DNA of 64,000 bases from Druceiella hillmani (taxonomy: Eukaryota > Arthropoda > Insecta > Lepidoptera > Hepialidae). The notes under the pieces were generated by a model. The model did not search any database. It saw only the letters and a program-made list of their open reading frames with translations, and was not told the DNA's origin. Position numbers and translations under genes: made by a program. Below are positions 62,315-64,000 of the stretch, piece after piece. The stretch spans positions 37,404,501 to 37,468,500 of the forward strand of contig JAYKKI010000007.1 in assembly GCA_039881145.1 (NCBI GenBank), written 5' to 3'. Each line of letters opens with the position of its first letter. Position 1 is the first letter of the stretch.

Positions 62315-63839
62315 CTGCGTCAAGAATAGAAATTATATTTAATTATAGAATAAACATTTTAATTTGTTGTTGCGTGAAAAAATAATAAAAATTTCAAGTT
62401 TCTTCAAGTAGAAATTTAAAATTTAATAGAATTTATAAAAATGTAATAAAGCTTATTAATCCGCATTCATTTTATATTTTAATATTGAAAAATGTAAACA
62501 GATACAGAAAATTTAAATGGGCAAATGAAACTATAGGTTTTTTTAATATTTTATATCTTGTCGAATATGAATTTGAAAACAAATTTATAGGGCCTTTGGA
62601 ACAATTTGTTTTTAGATTTATACGTTAGATTTTTCTACAAATATTGCTGAAAATTTAAAAAAATATTCACCCTTTCCCCTTTTTTTCGAAACTGCTACAG
62701 TCAAAATTGTGAAAAAACAACGTTACAAGCAAGTTTTCAAAAGTGAACCAGAAAAATACAGAATTTGAGATATTCACATGATTCTAAAGAGGAGGTTTTT
62801 CGTCAATAATGTATATAAGACCTTAATAGACAGAGGTACTATGAAAGCTTAAATATTTTTATGCACTTAAATGTGTGCAAACCCTCTTAGTATGAATTGT
62901 GTTCGTACTTAGCAAGTTTTTTTTGTTTTATTGAAAAAATATATCTCTATATTTATCCTGAAAGCCTTTTCTTTCATAAGTTATTAATTTTTGAATTAAA
63001 AATATGTACTGTTAATATGAAAGTAAGTTGATATAATCGAGAACCAACAGTAATTAAAGTCAATAATTTCTCTATATCATGTTTTTCTTGTTAAATATAA
63101 GAACCTATTTTATATAAATATAATCATCAATATTTGGCAATACTTTCTTAAAACATTCTTTCAAGCTTTTGTTAAAAATTTAAATTTAATATTTTTTTAA
63201 TTTACTAGCATTATTTTACATTGAATATGTTACATTTTATAGAGTGGCAGATAAGCCTTGGTGGTCAGTGTCAAAAGAAACTTAAAACGCAGAATCTAAC
63301 AGCATCGGCAACCCAAGATAAAGTACTGGAACACGTATTGAAAAATATATAGCAATATATTTAATTTACCTAAAGTGATATTATTTTTTTTATTCATGGA
63401 AATACTGTATAACTTAAATGTTTGATTGTTTCAGTATGTATAGGGCCATCACAGTGCGGTTCTACTCGTACATAACAGGTTATATTTTCATCTAGATTCA
63501 CAAATAGTTTTCTACAGATAAAAAATACTTTTTTTTCAGATCGTTTATGCCTTTCTCGAAGAGTACATAATATAAATCTTCTAAACATATTATTGAATAC
63601 TACAGTTTATTTTTAAAATAGAGTGAGTATAATTTTAAAATAAAATATTAAAAAATAAAATGTTCAATTGATATATTTGTGTCTATTCCTTAAAAATGTA
63701 TTCGTGCTATTTGTTTTATTACGCGCTTATTTTTATTTGCGCCTGAAACCGATAAAATAGATATAATTTATCATCCGACCGAGCTCATCCGAAAAAAACG
63801 TTTAATTTAATTTCGTATTATTTTTTCTTTTTTATTCAA
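62315..63839. other. Unit B first intron (start)
   Basis: AT-rich. 63440-63600 matches 38460-38610 of copy A (TACATAACAGGTTATATTTT). No exon 1 seen before the window ends. Confidence 0.6.
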
Positions 63840-63985
63840 AACAGGAGAGCAACAGGGATAACAAACCATCGCTATGTCAACTTTACTAGTCTGCCATTAC
63901 AGCACCGGGGCCGTTTCCATCCGATGCCAAAATATCTATGAAGGTCTCTCGTTTATGTGTGAATTATATAATTCATGTCAATAAT
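63840..63985. other. GC-rich island, copy B counterpart
   Basis: Matches 38757-38935: ACAGG, GGGGCCGTTTCCATCCGATG, then TTCATGTCAATAATTAAGCA. The plus frame seen in copy A has a stop here, so protein coding is unlikely unless one copy is dead. Confidence 0.55.
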
Positions 63986-64000
63986 TAAGCAACACTAACT

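Larger units (their letters stand above)
49383..63985. repeat. Segmental duplication, copy B
   Basis: Counterpart of 27078-38935. It holds the intact P450. It has about 3.3 kb (50.15-53.42 kb) with no counterpart in copy A, where the flanking blocks are only ~90 bp apart beside a (TA)n tract. It also has the Tc1-like insertion near 56.2-56.8 kb. Confidence 0.85.

Noticed and set aside
62182..62385. 67-codon plus-strand open frame
   Set aside because: Antisense of unit B exon 2, which has splice sites and a family match on the minus strand.
1..64000. tRNA, rRNA or other structured RNA genes
   Set aside because: None recognised by eye on either strand. A covariance-model scan would be decisive and was not possible.

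Overview
The window looks like nuclear DNA of an insect. It is very AT-rich and full of long (TA)n microsatellites, with small exons separated by AT-rich introns. The recognisable genes are CYP9-type (CYP3 clan) microsomal cytochrome P450s. Their exon-6 linker (for example [17 protein letters not shown]) resembles the P450 9e2-like proteins of ants, bees and wasps, so Hymenoptera is the best guess. That guess rests on family recognition, not on a search. All P450 exons are on the minus strand.

There are three P450 copies in a head-to-tail array, in different states of decay. Unit B (54.8-62.3 kb, continuing past the right edge) has nine consecutive exons. All are in frame with canonical splice sites, and the I-helix, ExxR, PERF and haem-binding motifs are intact. 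It is probably a working gene whose N-terminal exon(s) lie outside the window. Unit A (29.5-40.6 kb) has all ten corresponding exons but is a pseudogene. It has two in-frame stops (exons 1 and 4), an exon-7/intron-7 deletion of about 0.5 kb and loss of the K-helix arginine. Unit 0 (12.7-21.8 kb) is an older relic: exon scraps in the right order and orientation, with frameshifts, stops and missing exons. Units A and B also share intron and intergenic sequence (27.1-38.9 kb against 49.4-64.0 kb), so they come from one segmental duplication of roughly 22-25 kb offset.

Between and around the P450 units there is no convincing gene. 0-12.7 kb holds a two-copy ~204 bp repeat, a ~120 bp tandem repeat, microsatellites and one coding-like scrap. 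At 12.83-13.00 kb a nearly perfect 173 bp palindrome lies beside the unit 0 last-exon relic. 21.8-27.0 kb is plain AT-rich DNA. 39.3-39.7 and 41.2-41.7 kb hold tandem repeats. 42.66-43.89 kb is a degenerate pentanucleotide array (CCCAA/CATAA/CCTAA words in a 5-bp register), and 46.48-46.80 kb holds its reverse-complement counterpart. A third short scrap at 48.76-48.81 kb shares the flank of the second array. The last intron but one of unit B carries a truncated Tc1-like transposon inside an unusual nested inverted duplication (55.5-57.3 kb).

The observations most worth following are the pentamer arrays with a shared edge sequence, the A+/B-/Tc1/A-/B+ rearrangement inside the P450 intron, the stepwise decay of the P450 array, and GC-rich islands kept in both duplicate units.
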